Notes under the pieces: model-generated
What the model was told of the DNA's origin: nothing
The model's input: the letters and a program-made list of their open reading frames with translations, nothing else
Database searches by the model: none
Part shown: one piece after another, positions 24,478 to 32,345 of the stretch
Layout: every line of letters starts with the position of its first letter
How positions within the stretch are numbered: position 1 is the stretch's first letter
NCBI GenBank assembly: GCA_964475415.1
Contig: CAYYWZ010000039.1
Coordinates: forward strand, 1 to 35,960
Length of the DNA stretch: 35,960 bases
Direction of reading: 5' to 3'
Origin: CALCMJ01 sp964475415
Lineage (GTDB): Bacteria; Bacteroidota; Bacteroidia; Chitinophagales; Saprospiraceae
Made by a program: the position numbers and the translations under genes

Positions 24478-27009
24478 TTAATTTTTGACAAATTTTTCTA
24501 CGCCTATAATTTTTCCAGCTTTATCACGCAGTACCAACATATAGTTTCCCGTGGTAAGATCTCCTACTTCTAATTGTACCTGATCTGTATTCTTTTCTAT
24601 ATTTTTCTGTAATACATTTTTTCCCGTATAATCTATGACGGTTAAGTAATGTACTTCTATCTCATTATTACTTATATCTACAGTAAGTAAGTGCTCTGTT
24701 GGATTTGGGAAAATATTGACATCGATATGTTCTGATAAGTTACTTGTAGAGCTAGGATCTAATTGTAATTCTACGCTATACATAGAGCGGCCAAAAGTTC
24801 CTGCATATAAAGTACGGGTAGGACCGTGAAAAACAAGATCACTAGCTATGGTAAGCGGAATGCCATCATCCATAATTTCCCAGTTTTCTCCTAGGTTATC
24901 AGAATACCAAACGCCTAGATCTGTTGCTAGATAATATCTATTGTCCATATCTGGATCATAGACAAAATCATTAGCAGGGACTTCAGGAAGATCACCAGAG
25001 ATATCTTCCCAAGTAACGCCTCCATCCTGTGTTCTCAGTACATGCGCCTGATAGTCTAGGTATCGATACCCAGAAAAACATACGACAGCTTCCAGATCGT
25101 TGTCAGGGTTTACGGTAATATGATTGACATATCTTTCTGGAAGATCAGCATCTATTTTTTGCCAGTTTTCTCCGCCATCTCTAGTGGTCCATACATTAGC
25201 ATCGTCCGTACCTACATAGATAACATCCAGATTTTGTGCCGATAACCCTATGGCAGTAAGTGTGCCCCAAGATGCGGAACCACTAGAATGTAATCCATCT
25301 GTAAGATCAGGACTTATAGCCTCCCATTCTTGGGCCTGTATGGATCTGTATAATCTTTCTGCGCCATAGAAGACAAAACTAGGATCTAAGGGAGAAAGAA
25401 ACACTGGTGTATTCCAGTTGGTTCTTTCGCTTTGTTCAACTCCATTGAGCCCAAACTGAAAACTTTCACCTCCATCAAAAGATACGCCCAGGTTACCAAA
25501 CTGTGATTCCGCATAAACGATATCGCTATCAGTAGGATCTACTTTGACATGGAAACCATCACCCCCGAAAATACTTTCGTAATTGTCTATTGCGCCATCA
25601 CGGTTCATCAAGGTATTATTATCCTGTGTGCCTCCTAGTAGTTTTTCAGGATTTAGAAAATCTACTTCTATTTCATAGAACTGCGTTATGGGTAGATTAG
25701 AAAATTCTGTAAAAAAAGGATCTAGGTTTTCTGAAGAATGTATTCCACTATCATCTCCTAATAAAACATCCTTGCTATTACCATCAAAGAATGCCATAGC
25801 ATGTGCGTCTACATGTGTAGTCGAGATCTGCTCCCAAGACGTTCCTCCATTTGTGGTTCTATAACTTCGCTGCCCTAGTACGTATATTATATCATCGTCC
25901 TCAGGATCTACCCTAAGTTGTGCAAAGTACCAACCAAAGGATGAGAATGTACCTTGATTTATATCACCATCTATATTTATCCAGTTTTCACCGCCGTCAC
26001 TTGTCTTATAGACGCCATGAAATCTATTTGTTATAGGATTATCTGTGAATACTGCATAGACAACTCCTGGCGTTGTCTTAGAAATAGCAAGTCCTGTTCT
26101 TCCTCTGTCATCATCACTTACTGGTAGACCGTACTGGCTACCTTCCAGATGTGTCCAGCTCTCACCACCATCCTGAGAACGATATACTCCTGAGGCTGGT
26201 CCAGCATAATCTCTGATCCAAGGTCTTCTTGTGCGCTCCCACATCGCAGCATAGATAATATTTTTGTCAAAAGGACTGACAACAACATCTATACATCCTA
26301 CAGAATCATTGACAAATAATATCTGCTCCCAGCTATCACCACCATCTACCGTTTTGTATAAGCCTCTCTCATCATTATATCCATATTGTACCCCAGTGAC
26401 TGCAGCATAAACTAGATCTGGATTTTCTTCGTCTACAACAAGTCGTCCTATCTGATTAGAATTTTCTAGTCCTTTCTGTTCCCAGTTGTTACCTCCATCA
26501 GTAGACTTATAGATCCCGGAACCAAAAAAAGCTCCAGAATTGACAGAACCATTAGCTTCACCTGTTCCTAGATAGATGGTTTCTGGATCACTTTTGCTCA
26601 GTCCTAGACTTCCTACAGAAAGTGTGGGAATATCCTCTGTTATAGGAGTCCATGAATTTGCATTATCTGTAGTTTTGAATACTCCGCCAACTGCTGATCC
26701 TATATAGAATGTATTAGGATCAGAAGGATGTCTGACTATATCGGTTATTCTACCGCTTATATTTGTAGGCCCTTCCAGCTCCCATGTATTGAGTTGTTTA
26801 CTAGCTGACGACTCCTTCTTTTTTTGGTAATCTTTATAAGCCCTTTTTACAGATGCATGATTTATTTCATTGTGTGGATAAGCTCTTTGTTGATACATCC
26901 ATTCCGCGGGTATAAGACTTGGTCCAGCAATTTCAGCAGGATTTTTTTCTGCACAAGAATGTAAAAAACTTGCTGTAACTAGAATGAAAAGAAATTGTTT
27001 TATTGACAT
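24478..27009 (-). CDS. Sortilin/BNR-repeat beta-propeller protein with T9SS type A tail
   Basis: An 843-residue exported protein. Residues about 70-740 are sortilin (VPS10)-like or BNR propeller repeats, recognised by many TxDGGxxW units (TTDNANSW, STDGGNNW, TVDGGDSW, TRDGGENW, TQDGGVTW). The last 80 residues form a type A sorting domain (IFPNPTEHLLTVD, then TGNYMLVLRDKAGK). The N-terminal signal ends LHSC, which looks like a lipoprotein cleavage site, although histidine at that position is unusual. Catalytic residues of a glycosidase are not evident; a binding or hydrolase role is equally possible. The DoxX fragment follows after 17 bases. Confidence 0.87.
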   Translation of the reverse strand: MSIKQFLFILVTASFLHSCAEKNPAEIAGPSLIPAEWMYQQRAYPHNEINHASVKRAYKDYQKKKESSASKQLNTWELEGPTNISGRITDIVRHPSDPNTFYIGSAVGGVFKTTDNANSWTPITEDIPTLSVGSLGLSKSDPETIYLGTGEANGSVNSGAFFGSGIYKSTDGGNNWEQKGLENSNQIGRLVVDEENPDLVYAAVTGVQYGYNDERGLYKTVDGGDSWEQILFVNDSVGCIDVVVSPFDKNIIYAAMWERTRRPWIRDYAGPASGVYRSQDGGESWTHLEGSQYGLPVSDDDRGRTGLAISKTTPGVVYAVFTDNPITNRFHGVYKTSDGGENWINIDGDINQGTFSSFGWYFAQLRVDPEDDDIIYVLGQRSYRTTNGGTSWEQISTTHVDAHAMAFFDGNSKDVLLGDDSGIHSSENLDPFFTEFSNLPITQFYEIEVDFLNPEKLLGGTQDNNTLMNRDGAIDNYESIFGGDGFHVKVDPTDSDIVYAESQFGNLGVSFDGGESFQFGLNGVEQSERTNWNTPVFLSPLDPSFVFYGAERLYRSIQAQEWEAISPDLTDGLHSSGSASWGTLTAIGLSAQNLDVIYVGTDDANVWTTRDGGENWQKIDADLPERYVNHITVNPDNDLEAVVCFSGYRYLDYQAHVLRTQDGGVTWEDISGDLPEVPANDFVYDPDMDNRYYLATDLGVWYSDNLGENWEIMDDGIPLTIASDLVFHGPTRTLYAGTFGRSMYSVELQLDPSSTSNLSEHIDVNIFPNPTEHLLTVDISNNEIEVHYLTVIDYTGKNVLQKNIEKNTDQVQLEVGDLTTGNYMLVLRDKAGKIIGVEKFVKN

Positions 27010-27188
27010 GTCAGAAGTGTTTGAGATTATTTGGAAACTAAGAATACTAAAATAGTTAAATTAGAATGATTTTACTCATTTCCCTTAAGCTAAAGGACAA
27101 GTAAGAATATTTGCTACCTCAAATGTCTTTTAATAGCTTCCATTCATAACCCCAAAGATTTCATTATCTTCATGTCCTTCATTCCAGC

Positions 27189-28343
27189 TTATTCTACTTT
27201 CACTATAAGTTGATTGTAAATGTAATCTTCTGTTGTTGCACGTAGATAATAATTACCTGTTGCAAGATGCTCAAGATTAATGTTAGTAAACGAAGTGCCT
27301 TTTACACTGTGCACAAGTTGTCCACTCCTAGAATAAATTTCTACTCGTTTTATAGACTCATCGCTAATAACGGATAATTTAGTAGAAAATGGGTTAGGTC
27401 CTAATTTCAGTAAGGACTCATTCTCTAGCTCACTAAGGCTACTTATAAGTGTAGCCACTAGGAAAGAGATGTCTGAATTAAATTTATAAGCTCCACCGGG
27501 GATTGCTACCTTGATATTCTCAGAATTCCGAAAACTTACAATTTTAGTATCTTCTACATTGACAAGTTCATTCGGTATTATATCATCACTATATAGATTC
27601 TGATATAGAAAATCTACAGGAACACCATTATATATTTCTCTAGCATACAAATTTACATTATTAGTTAGGTCAGTAGAGTTGTTTTGGAAAGCATAATTTA
27701 TTTTGTAAAAATAGTGATCCCATGGAGCATCTACGATCAGCGTATCATGAAGATATTCTACGTCGAAATAATTTAGTTTTATATCTGTTCTGACGGGTGA
27801 GAATGCTTTGCCTATTTCGTACTTTCTAAAAAATGCATGATCGCTAATATCTTCAACTTGGTACTGGCCAGATGTTATATAAGTATCTTCACTTGTAAAT
27901 AATAAACTACTAGAAGAGGCATAATCTTCTGACTGTTCTATCACTAGAATTAATTCATCCTGTACTAGATTATATATTCTATAACCGTCGTCCGTTGTTT
28001 CTAGAAAGTATACCGCAGAACCATATTCGCTAATTTGATTTAGGCTTTCTATATTTATTTATAAGTCCAGTTGTTTTATGATCATAGAAAAATCTTGATT
28101 GTAGATACTGATTTTTCCATCATTGTGTAAGACCCAATTTTCATTCTGTATGGTTTTGACTTCCATAGCATCACTGTCTAGATCACTTACATAAGATAAT
28201 TGTAAGTCGTTCGCTATATATATTTTGTCTTCTGTATTATTGAGAAAAAAGATATCTCCACTATTATTATTATGAAGTTCTCCAGTTGTTATTTCATCAA
28301 ATAATAACTGGTCAAAAAATTCGCCAGCTATAAATTTCTTCTT
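27189..28343 (-). pseudogene. Broken T9SS type A cargo protein gene
   Basis: The last 251 codons (27944-27189) are open and end in a type A sorting domain (LGPNPFSTKLSVIS, ATGNYYLRATTEDY), but they have no signal peptide. The same frame continues upstream with protein-like sequence to a TAA at 28061-28059, and beyond it for 94 more codons (KKKFIAGEFFDQLLF, NNTEDKIYIANDLQL, WVLHNDGKISIYN) to a TAG at 28346-28344. An in-frame stop therefore splits the gene and the N-terminus is missing. The body looks like beta-propeller sequence. The 5' end may have been removed where grpE now begins. Re-initiation at the GTG at 27944 is possible but would give an unexported fragment. Confidence 0.7.
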
Positions 28344-28424
28344 CTAGAAGAGTTGTTCCAGAATAATGGCATTACAATATATTTGACATCCAGACCATCC
28401 AGAATATATATAATTGACTAAAAC

Positions 28425-28437
28425 TGCCATTTTGGCG
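28425..28437 (+). promoter_or_regulatory. Short palindrome upstream of grpE
   Basis: TGCCATTTTGGCG contains GCCA (28426-28429) and TGGC (28433-28436) around three T. It lies about 65 bases before the grpE ATG, in the only intergenic stretch available for a heat-shock promoter. No CIRCE repeat (TTAGCACTC/GAGTGCTAA) is present. A role in heat-shock control is inference. Confidence 0.25.
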
Positions 28438-28500
28438 CAAATTCCTATATGGCTTAAGAATTGCTTTATAGAAATAGTGATAGAAAAACTAAAAAACAGA

Positions 28501-29031
28501 ATGGCTAAGAAAAAGAAATCTGACGAAGCTGTCAATACAGCCGAAGAAGAAGTAAAAAAAGAGAAGAAATCCTCAAAAAAGGCAAGAATACAGGAGCTAG
28601 AAATTCAAAATGCTGAGGCCAAGGATAAGTATCTGCGATTATTTGCTGAGTTCGAGAATTATAAGAAACGAACACTCAAGGAAAAGCTAGAGCTGATGAA
28701 AAATGCTGCCCAAGATACTATGCAAACCATCTTGCCTGTATTAGATGATTTCAATAGAGCAAAGAAAAGCGCAGATGACGATAATTCTGTGGAGCAATTT
28801 AGTGAGGGTGTTCAACTCGTATATGACAAACTGCATAATTCGCTCAAGGCGAAAGGTCTGATAGAAATGGAGTCTACGGGAGAAGTTTTTGACCCTGAAT
28901 TACATGAGGCTATTACAGAAATTCCTGCACCTTCAGATGATATGAAAGGTAAAATCATAGACACCATAGAGAGCGGATATTATCTTAATGATAAAATTAT
29001 ACGTCATGCCAAAGTTGTAGTGGGCAAATAG
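28501..29031 (+). CDS. grpE: Nucleotide exchange factor GrpE
   Basis: A 176-residue cytoplasmic co-chaperone that releases ADP from DnaK. A charged, lysine/glutamate-rich N-terminus is followed by the long coiled coil (about 35-75), with LFAEFENYKKRTLKEK typical of the family. The C-terminal beta domain ends VFDPELHEAI, SGYYLNDKIIRHAKVVV, the classic GrpE signature. I start at ATG 501 bases into the block (28501); a TTG further upstream at 28414 would add 29 residues without family resemblance. dnaJ starts 24 bases after the stop; dnaK is not in the window. Confidence 0.96.
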   Translation: MAKKKKSDEAVNTAEEEVKKEKKSSKKARIQELEIQNAEAKDKYLRLFAEFENYKKRTLKEKLELMKNAAQDTMQTILPVLDDFNRAKKSADDDNSVEQFSEGVQLVYDKLHNSLKAKGLIEMESTGEVFDPELHEAITEIPAPSDDMKGKIIDTIESGYYLNDKIIRHAKVVVGK

Positions 29032-29055
29032 TAACTACAAGCATAAAAAGAAATA

Positions 29056-30213
29056 ATGGCAAAAAGAGATTATTACGAAATACTAGGTGTAGCGAAAACA
29101 GCCACTGCTAAAGAAATCAAATCTGCTTATCGTAAGGTGGCAATGAAATTTCATCCAGATAAGAATCCAGATAATAAGGAAGCGGAAGAGAAGTTTAAAG
29201 AAGCTGCAGAGGCTTACGAGATACTAAGTGATGCTGATAAGAAAGCTCGATATGATAGATATGGACATGCTGGTGTCAATCAAGGTGGCGGCGGTGGAGG
29301 ATTCCATAATATGGAAGATATCTTCTCACAGTTTGGGGATATCTTTGGAGACTCAGGAAGTCCCTTTGATAGTTTCTTTGGTGGAGGAGGACGTAGAGCT
29401 GGAGGAAGTGCTAAGCGTGGACAGAAAGGAAGTAATCTCAGAATAAAAGTTTCTTTGACCTTAGAGGAAATAGAAGCTGGTGTCAAGAAAAAGATTAAAG
29501 TAAAGAAGCAGACGAAATGCGAAACTTGCGATGGTTCGGGGGCTAAAGATGCAAGCTCTGTAAAAAGTTGTGGCACTTGTGGCGGTGGTGGTTATGTGCG
29601 TCAGGTGAGATCTACCTTCTTAGGTCAGATGCAGACTACGGCCGTATGTCCTACCTGTAACGGATCGGGTAATCAGATAACAGCAAGTTGTTCTAGCTGT
29701 AAGTCAGAAGGTAGAGTATACAAAGATGAAACTATAGAAATAGATATTCCCGAAGGAGTAGAAGAGGGAATGCAGCTCTCTATGAGAGGAAAAGGTAATG
29801 CTGGAAAATCTGGAGGACCTGCAGGAGATCTATTGATAAACATAGAAGAGAAACCGCATGAATATTTTGCTAGAGATGGTCAGACGCTAATCTATGATCT
29901 ATTTCTAAATTTTGCGGATGCGGCACTAGGAACTTCGGTAGAAGTTCCTACTATAGGCGGCACGGTAAAGATCAAAGTACCTGAAGGAACGCAAGCTGGA
30001 AAAATATTCCGTCTCAGGGGTAAAGGACTTCCTTCTGTTCAGAGTTATGGCAAAGGCGATCAGCTGATAAATGTCAATATATGGACGCCAAAAAAACTGA
30101 ATGCTAAGGAAAAGAAGATGATGGAGGAACTTAGAGAGAGCGAAAATTTTGCACCTAATCCGGGGAAATCTGAGAAAGGTTTTTTCGAGCGAATGAAAGA
30201 TTATTTTAACTAG
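29056..30213 (+). CDS. dnaJ: Chaperone protein DnaJ
   Basis: A 385-residue type I Hsp40 that delivers substrates to DnaK and stimulates its ATPase. The J domain (1-70) has HPD at 33-35. A glycine/phenylalanine-rich linker follows (about 75-125), then four zinc-finger motifs: CETCDGSGA, CGTCGGGGYV, CPTCNGSGNQ and CSSCKSEGRV. The fourth departs from CxxCxGxG, with serine in place of the first glycine, but all eight cysteines are kept. The C-terminal substrate domains are complete, with the usual GDLLINIEEKPHEYF and GTQAGKIFRLRGKGLP. The gldH gene starts four bases after the stop. Confidence 0.97.
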   Translation: MAKRDYYEILGVAKTATAKEIKSAYRKVAMKFHPDKNPDNKEAEEKFKEAAEAYEILSDADKKARYDRYGHAGVNQGGGGGGFHNMEDIFSQFGDIFGDSGSPFDSFFGGGGRRAGGSAKRGQKGSNLRIKVSLTLEEIEAGVKKKIKVKKQTKCETCDGSGAKDASSVKSCGTCGGGGYVRQVRSTFLGQMQTTAVCPTCNGSGNQITASCSSCKSEGRVYKDETIEIDIPEGVEEGMQLSMRGKGNAGKSGGPAGDLLINIEEKPHEYFARDGQTLIYDLFLNFADAALGTSVEVPTIGGTVKIKVPEGTQAGKIFRLRGKGLPSVQSYGKGDQLINVNIWTPKKLNAKEKKMMEELRESENFAPNPGKSEKGFFERMKDYFN

Positions 30214-30217
30214 TGAA

Positions 30218-30688
30218 ATGAGATATATCCTCTGTGCTATCTGTTGTCTATTTGTCTTGTCTTGCACAGAACGGGGCTTAGTATTTTCTGAAGAACGAGT
30301 GATATTAGAGGATAATTGGTCTTATGCACAGCCTATAAGTTTTGATATACCCGTTAGCGATACGACTACTTTATACCAGTTGCTGTTGGATGTAAAGTAT
30401 AGTACTGATTTTGATTATGAGAATTTGTATGTCAATATTACAACCACCTTTCCAGATAAGAGTGAGGTCACGGATGTACTTTCCTTAGAACTTGCAGATG
30501 ATCGAGGTGTGTGGAATGGAAAATGTTCTTCTACAGAATGTGTTGCGCCTATTTTACTGAGAAATGATTTTAGATTTAAGCAGCTTGGTAAGTATAGCAT
30601 TAATTTCGATCAATATTCTAGAGAAAATAATTTATCTGGATTAAAAGCATTCGAACTAAAACTCCTAGAAGCAAAAACCTCTAAGTAA
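30218..30688 (+). CDS. gldH: GldH-like gliding motility lipoprotein
   Basis: A 156-residue lipoprotein with signal peptide and lipobox ending VLSC (Cys16). The pattern matches GldH: an early EDNWSYAQPISFDIPV, a central YENLYVNITTTFPD, then LSLELADDRGVWNGKC, and a closing LGKYSINFDQYSRENNLSGLKAFELKL. In Flavobacterium GldH is required for gliding and is associated with the T9SS/gliding machinery. It is probably co-transcribed with grpE-dnaJ (four-base gap). Its presence, with the giant type B adhesin, supports a gliding lifestyle. The start follows the dnaJ stop directly. Confidence 0.82.
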   Translation: MRYILCAICCLFVLSCTERGLVFSEERVILEDNWSYAQPISFDIPVSDTTTLYQLLLDVKYSTDFDYENLYVNITTTFPDKSEVTDVLSLELADDRGVWNGKCSSTECVAPILLRNDFRFKQLGKYSINFDQYSRENNLSGLKAFELKLLEAKTSK

Positions 30689-31083
30689 GTATCATTAGTT
30701 TTTCTTATGTGCAAAAGCCAAGACCAATTCTATCAATAGTGGTGGGACTAATAGAATAATCATTTTGTTCCTCTAGAGCTCTAGTACCTTTCCTTGTGTT
30801 TTTCTATGAATATTTTGCCACGCAGTGTCAATATAAATTTATTAGACTAAAGTGTTAATGCTATGAGATAATTCTAAGCTCCAGAGAAGTGAAATATGCA
30901 TAGAAATTAATCTAATAATCATTTAGCTTCAGAGAAGCGACATCTAATTGTTATAGTAAGCTTGAATTATAAGAAAGTATGACCCATTCTTATTTATGCA
31001 CTAACATAGATAAATCGGATTGATCATTCGGAGATATAGGTATGTAGCCAAGGGACTAATATAATATAGGTATGGAAATAAGA
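30689..31083. other. 395-base intergenic region with short repeats
   Basis: No sizeable gene. It holds a 12-base palindrome CTAGAGCTCTAG (30773-30784). Two 16-base near-identical direct repeats lie at 30877-30892 and 30925-30940, the second able to form a GCTTC-AGA-GAAGC hairpin. An 11-base direct repeat ATATAGGTATG at 31034-31044 and 31064-31074 is spaced exactly 30 bases. A possible 22-codon ORF is listed separately. Confidence 0.5.
30695..30763 (-). CDS. Possible hydrophobic micropeptide (22 residues)
   Basis: The reading frame MIILLVPPLLIELVLAFAHK plus two residues is a single hydrophobic segment with a basic tail, like small membrane proteins. It is preceded by AGAGG at 30774-30770, with a spacing of six bases to ATG, which is rare in this window. 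There is no homology that I can name and the length allows chance occurrence, so it is only a candidate. Confidence 0.2.
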   Translation of the reverse strand: MIILLVPPLLIELVLAFAHKKN

Positions 31084-31632
31084 CTAATACACCTTAGTAT
31101 AACGCTCATTTTTTAGCCATTTACTCCACTTTTTATTATAAGTATGAACGCGACTTGTAGGATATCCAGCATTATCTACTAATGGGTAATCGCGATTAGC
31201 CCATTCAAATACGGATCCATATAGATTGTAGACCTGCGTAAAGCCTTTTTTCTTTAGTTTTTCACCTACTTTCTCACTGCGATAACCTATAGAACAATAG
31301 ACTACAATTTTTGTATCCTTGGGTACGGTATCTAGAACATCCATGTTGAGATTCTTAAATCCTATACGTTCCGCATTTGCAATGTGAGATACATTATATT
31401 CTTCTTCAGGTCTAGCATCTAGTATTAGAAATGACGCTTGATTTTCTTTTAGTTGTTCGACGCCTAGAACAGGAACAGAATAACTCAGGTAGCTATCTAC
31501 TTTATTTTCATACTTTTCGTCTAGACATAATGGAGCTTTATGATGCACTTGACCTGTTGCACTTATAGTTGCAATCAGTAGAAAAAATGGTACGAATAGA
31601 AAGGATAAAAAGTTTGCATTTTTTGTCGACAT
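31084..31632 (-). CDS. Exported rhodanese-like domain protein
   Basis: A 182-residue protein with a signal peptide (residues 1 to about 27, ATISATGQ). The rhodanese domain spans about 55-155. The persulfide-carrying cysteine is Cys113 in the active-site loop CSIGYRSE, and LDARPEEEYNVSHI is the upstream hallmark. It should act in the periplasm in sulfur transfer or thiol chemistry; the substrate is unknown. A tail of about 30 residues (GYPTSRVHTYNKKWSKWL) is typical of the Bacteroidota version. A 168-base gap separates it from the next gene on the same strand. Confidence 0.88.
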   Translation of the reverse strand: MSTKNANFLSFLFVPFFLLIATISATGQVHHKAPLCLDEKYENKVDSYLSYSVPVLGVEQLKENQASFLILDARPEEEYNVSHIANAERIGFKNLNMDVLDTVPKDTKIVVYCSIGYRSEKVGEKLKKKGFTQVYNLYGSVFEWANRDYPLVDNAGYPTSRVHTYNKKWSKWLKNERYTKVY

Positions 31633-31800
31633 AATTTTATAACGCTATGATACTAAAAAGAGTTTATCTAAAGTCCAATATTTATAGTTAGACCATCTAA
31701 GAAAACATTGCTATTCAAGTAAAATATTAATAAATTTTTTGTCTAAATATATTAATTCGATTTTAATTAAAGTGAAGTCAATAATGTGGGTTCTCTACTA

Positions 31801-32205
31801 TCACGAGATGAGGTAAGAGTCTTTAAAATAATCGAAAAAAGCAGGAATTATTTGTTGTTCGTTTTGGAATCTAAAGATACAAGCATATTTGCTGTTCCAT
31901 TCACTGCATTTATATAGTCTTTCATCTTCTTTTGGGCTCTTACTATAGAATTTTACTTCTAGCCATTTGCTCATAGGTTTAGCAACTAAGAAGGTTTTAT
32001 TTTTTACAAATACGACACAATTTTTCGTCGCGCTTACATCTACATCCTTCCATTGCGCTACTTCATTTAGTATAGTGTCAAAGGCTAAAAGTATCTCATC
32101 GGATTTATTAATAAATAGATCATCAATATTTACTTGCTTACAATAATGCCAAGCATTAATGTTTTTTAGTTTTCTTTTACAATGTGGGCAGATTACCTTT
32201 TCCAT
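31801..32205 (-). CDS. DUF5655 domain protein with N-terminal zinc-ribbon-like motif
   Basis: A 134-residue cytoplasmic protein. The N-terminus has Cys6, Cys9, His20 and Cys22 in a CPxC...HxC pattern, which probably binds zinc. The rest fits DUF5655, a small alpha/beta domain of unknown function, with FDTILNEVAQW and the NCVVFVKNKTFLVAKP strand pair. No catalytic residues are evident. It is not obviously linked to its neighbours. Confidence 0.75.
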   Translation of the reverse strand: MEKVICPHCKRKLKNINAWHYCKQVNIDDLFINKSDEILLAFDTILNEVAQWKDVDVSATKNCVVFVKNKTFLVAKPMSKWLEVKFYSKSPKEDERLYKCSEWNSKYACIFRFQNEQQIIPAFFDYFKDSYLIS

Positions 32206-32304
32206 AATTGAACATCAATATAGTTATAAAATTAAACTAACTTTGAATATCAAATTTGAATTTCGTCGGTTTCTACTAATTGACTCCTAGTACAAGCTTG
32301 CTGA

Positions 32305-32329
32305 GTTGAAATGAAATTTTTTCATCAAC
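32305..32329 (+). promoter_or_regulatory. Stem-loop just before the methyltransferase start
   Basis: GTTG (32305-32308) plus ATGAAA (32311-32316) pair with TTTCAT (32320-32325) plus CAAC (32326-32329), giving a ten-base-pair stem with a two-base bulge and a three-base loop. It ends 16 bases before the ATG. It could control ribosome access or be an operator; no T-run follows. Confidence 0.3.
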
Positions 32330-32345
32330 TAAAGGTGCTTATACT

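Noticed and set aside
28414..28500. Sigma-54 promoter before grpE
   Set aside because: TTGGCGC resembles a -24 element, but there is no GC -12 element at the required ten-base spacing.
28344..28535. 63-codon minus-strand ORF at the grpE start
   Set aside because: Its N-terminal part is the antisense of the lysine-rich GrpE N-terminus. The last 20 or so codons are in frame with the broken T9SS gene but are not clearly protein-like.
29280..29576. 98-codon minus-strand ORF opposite dnaJ
   Set aside because: It is a shadow of the glycine-rich DnaJ linker, read as proline runs.
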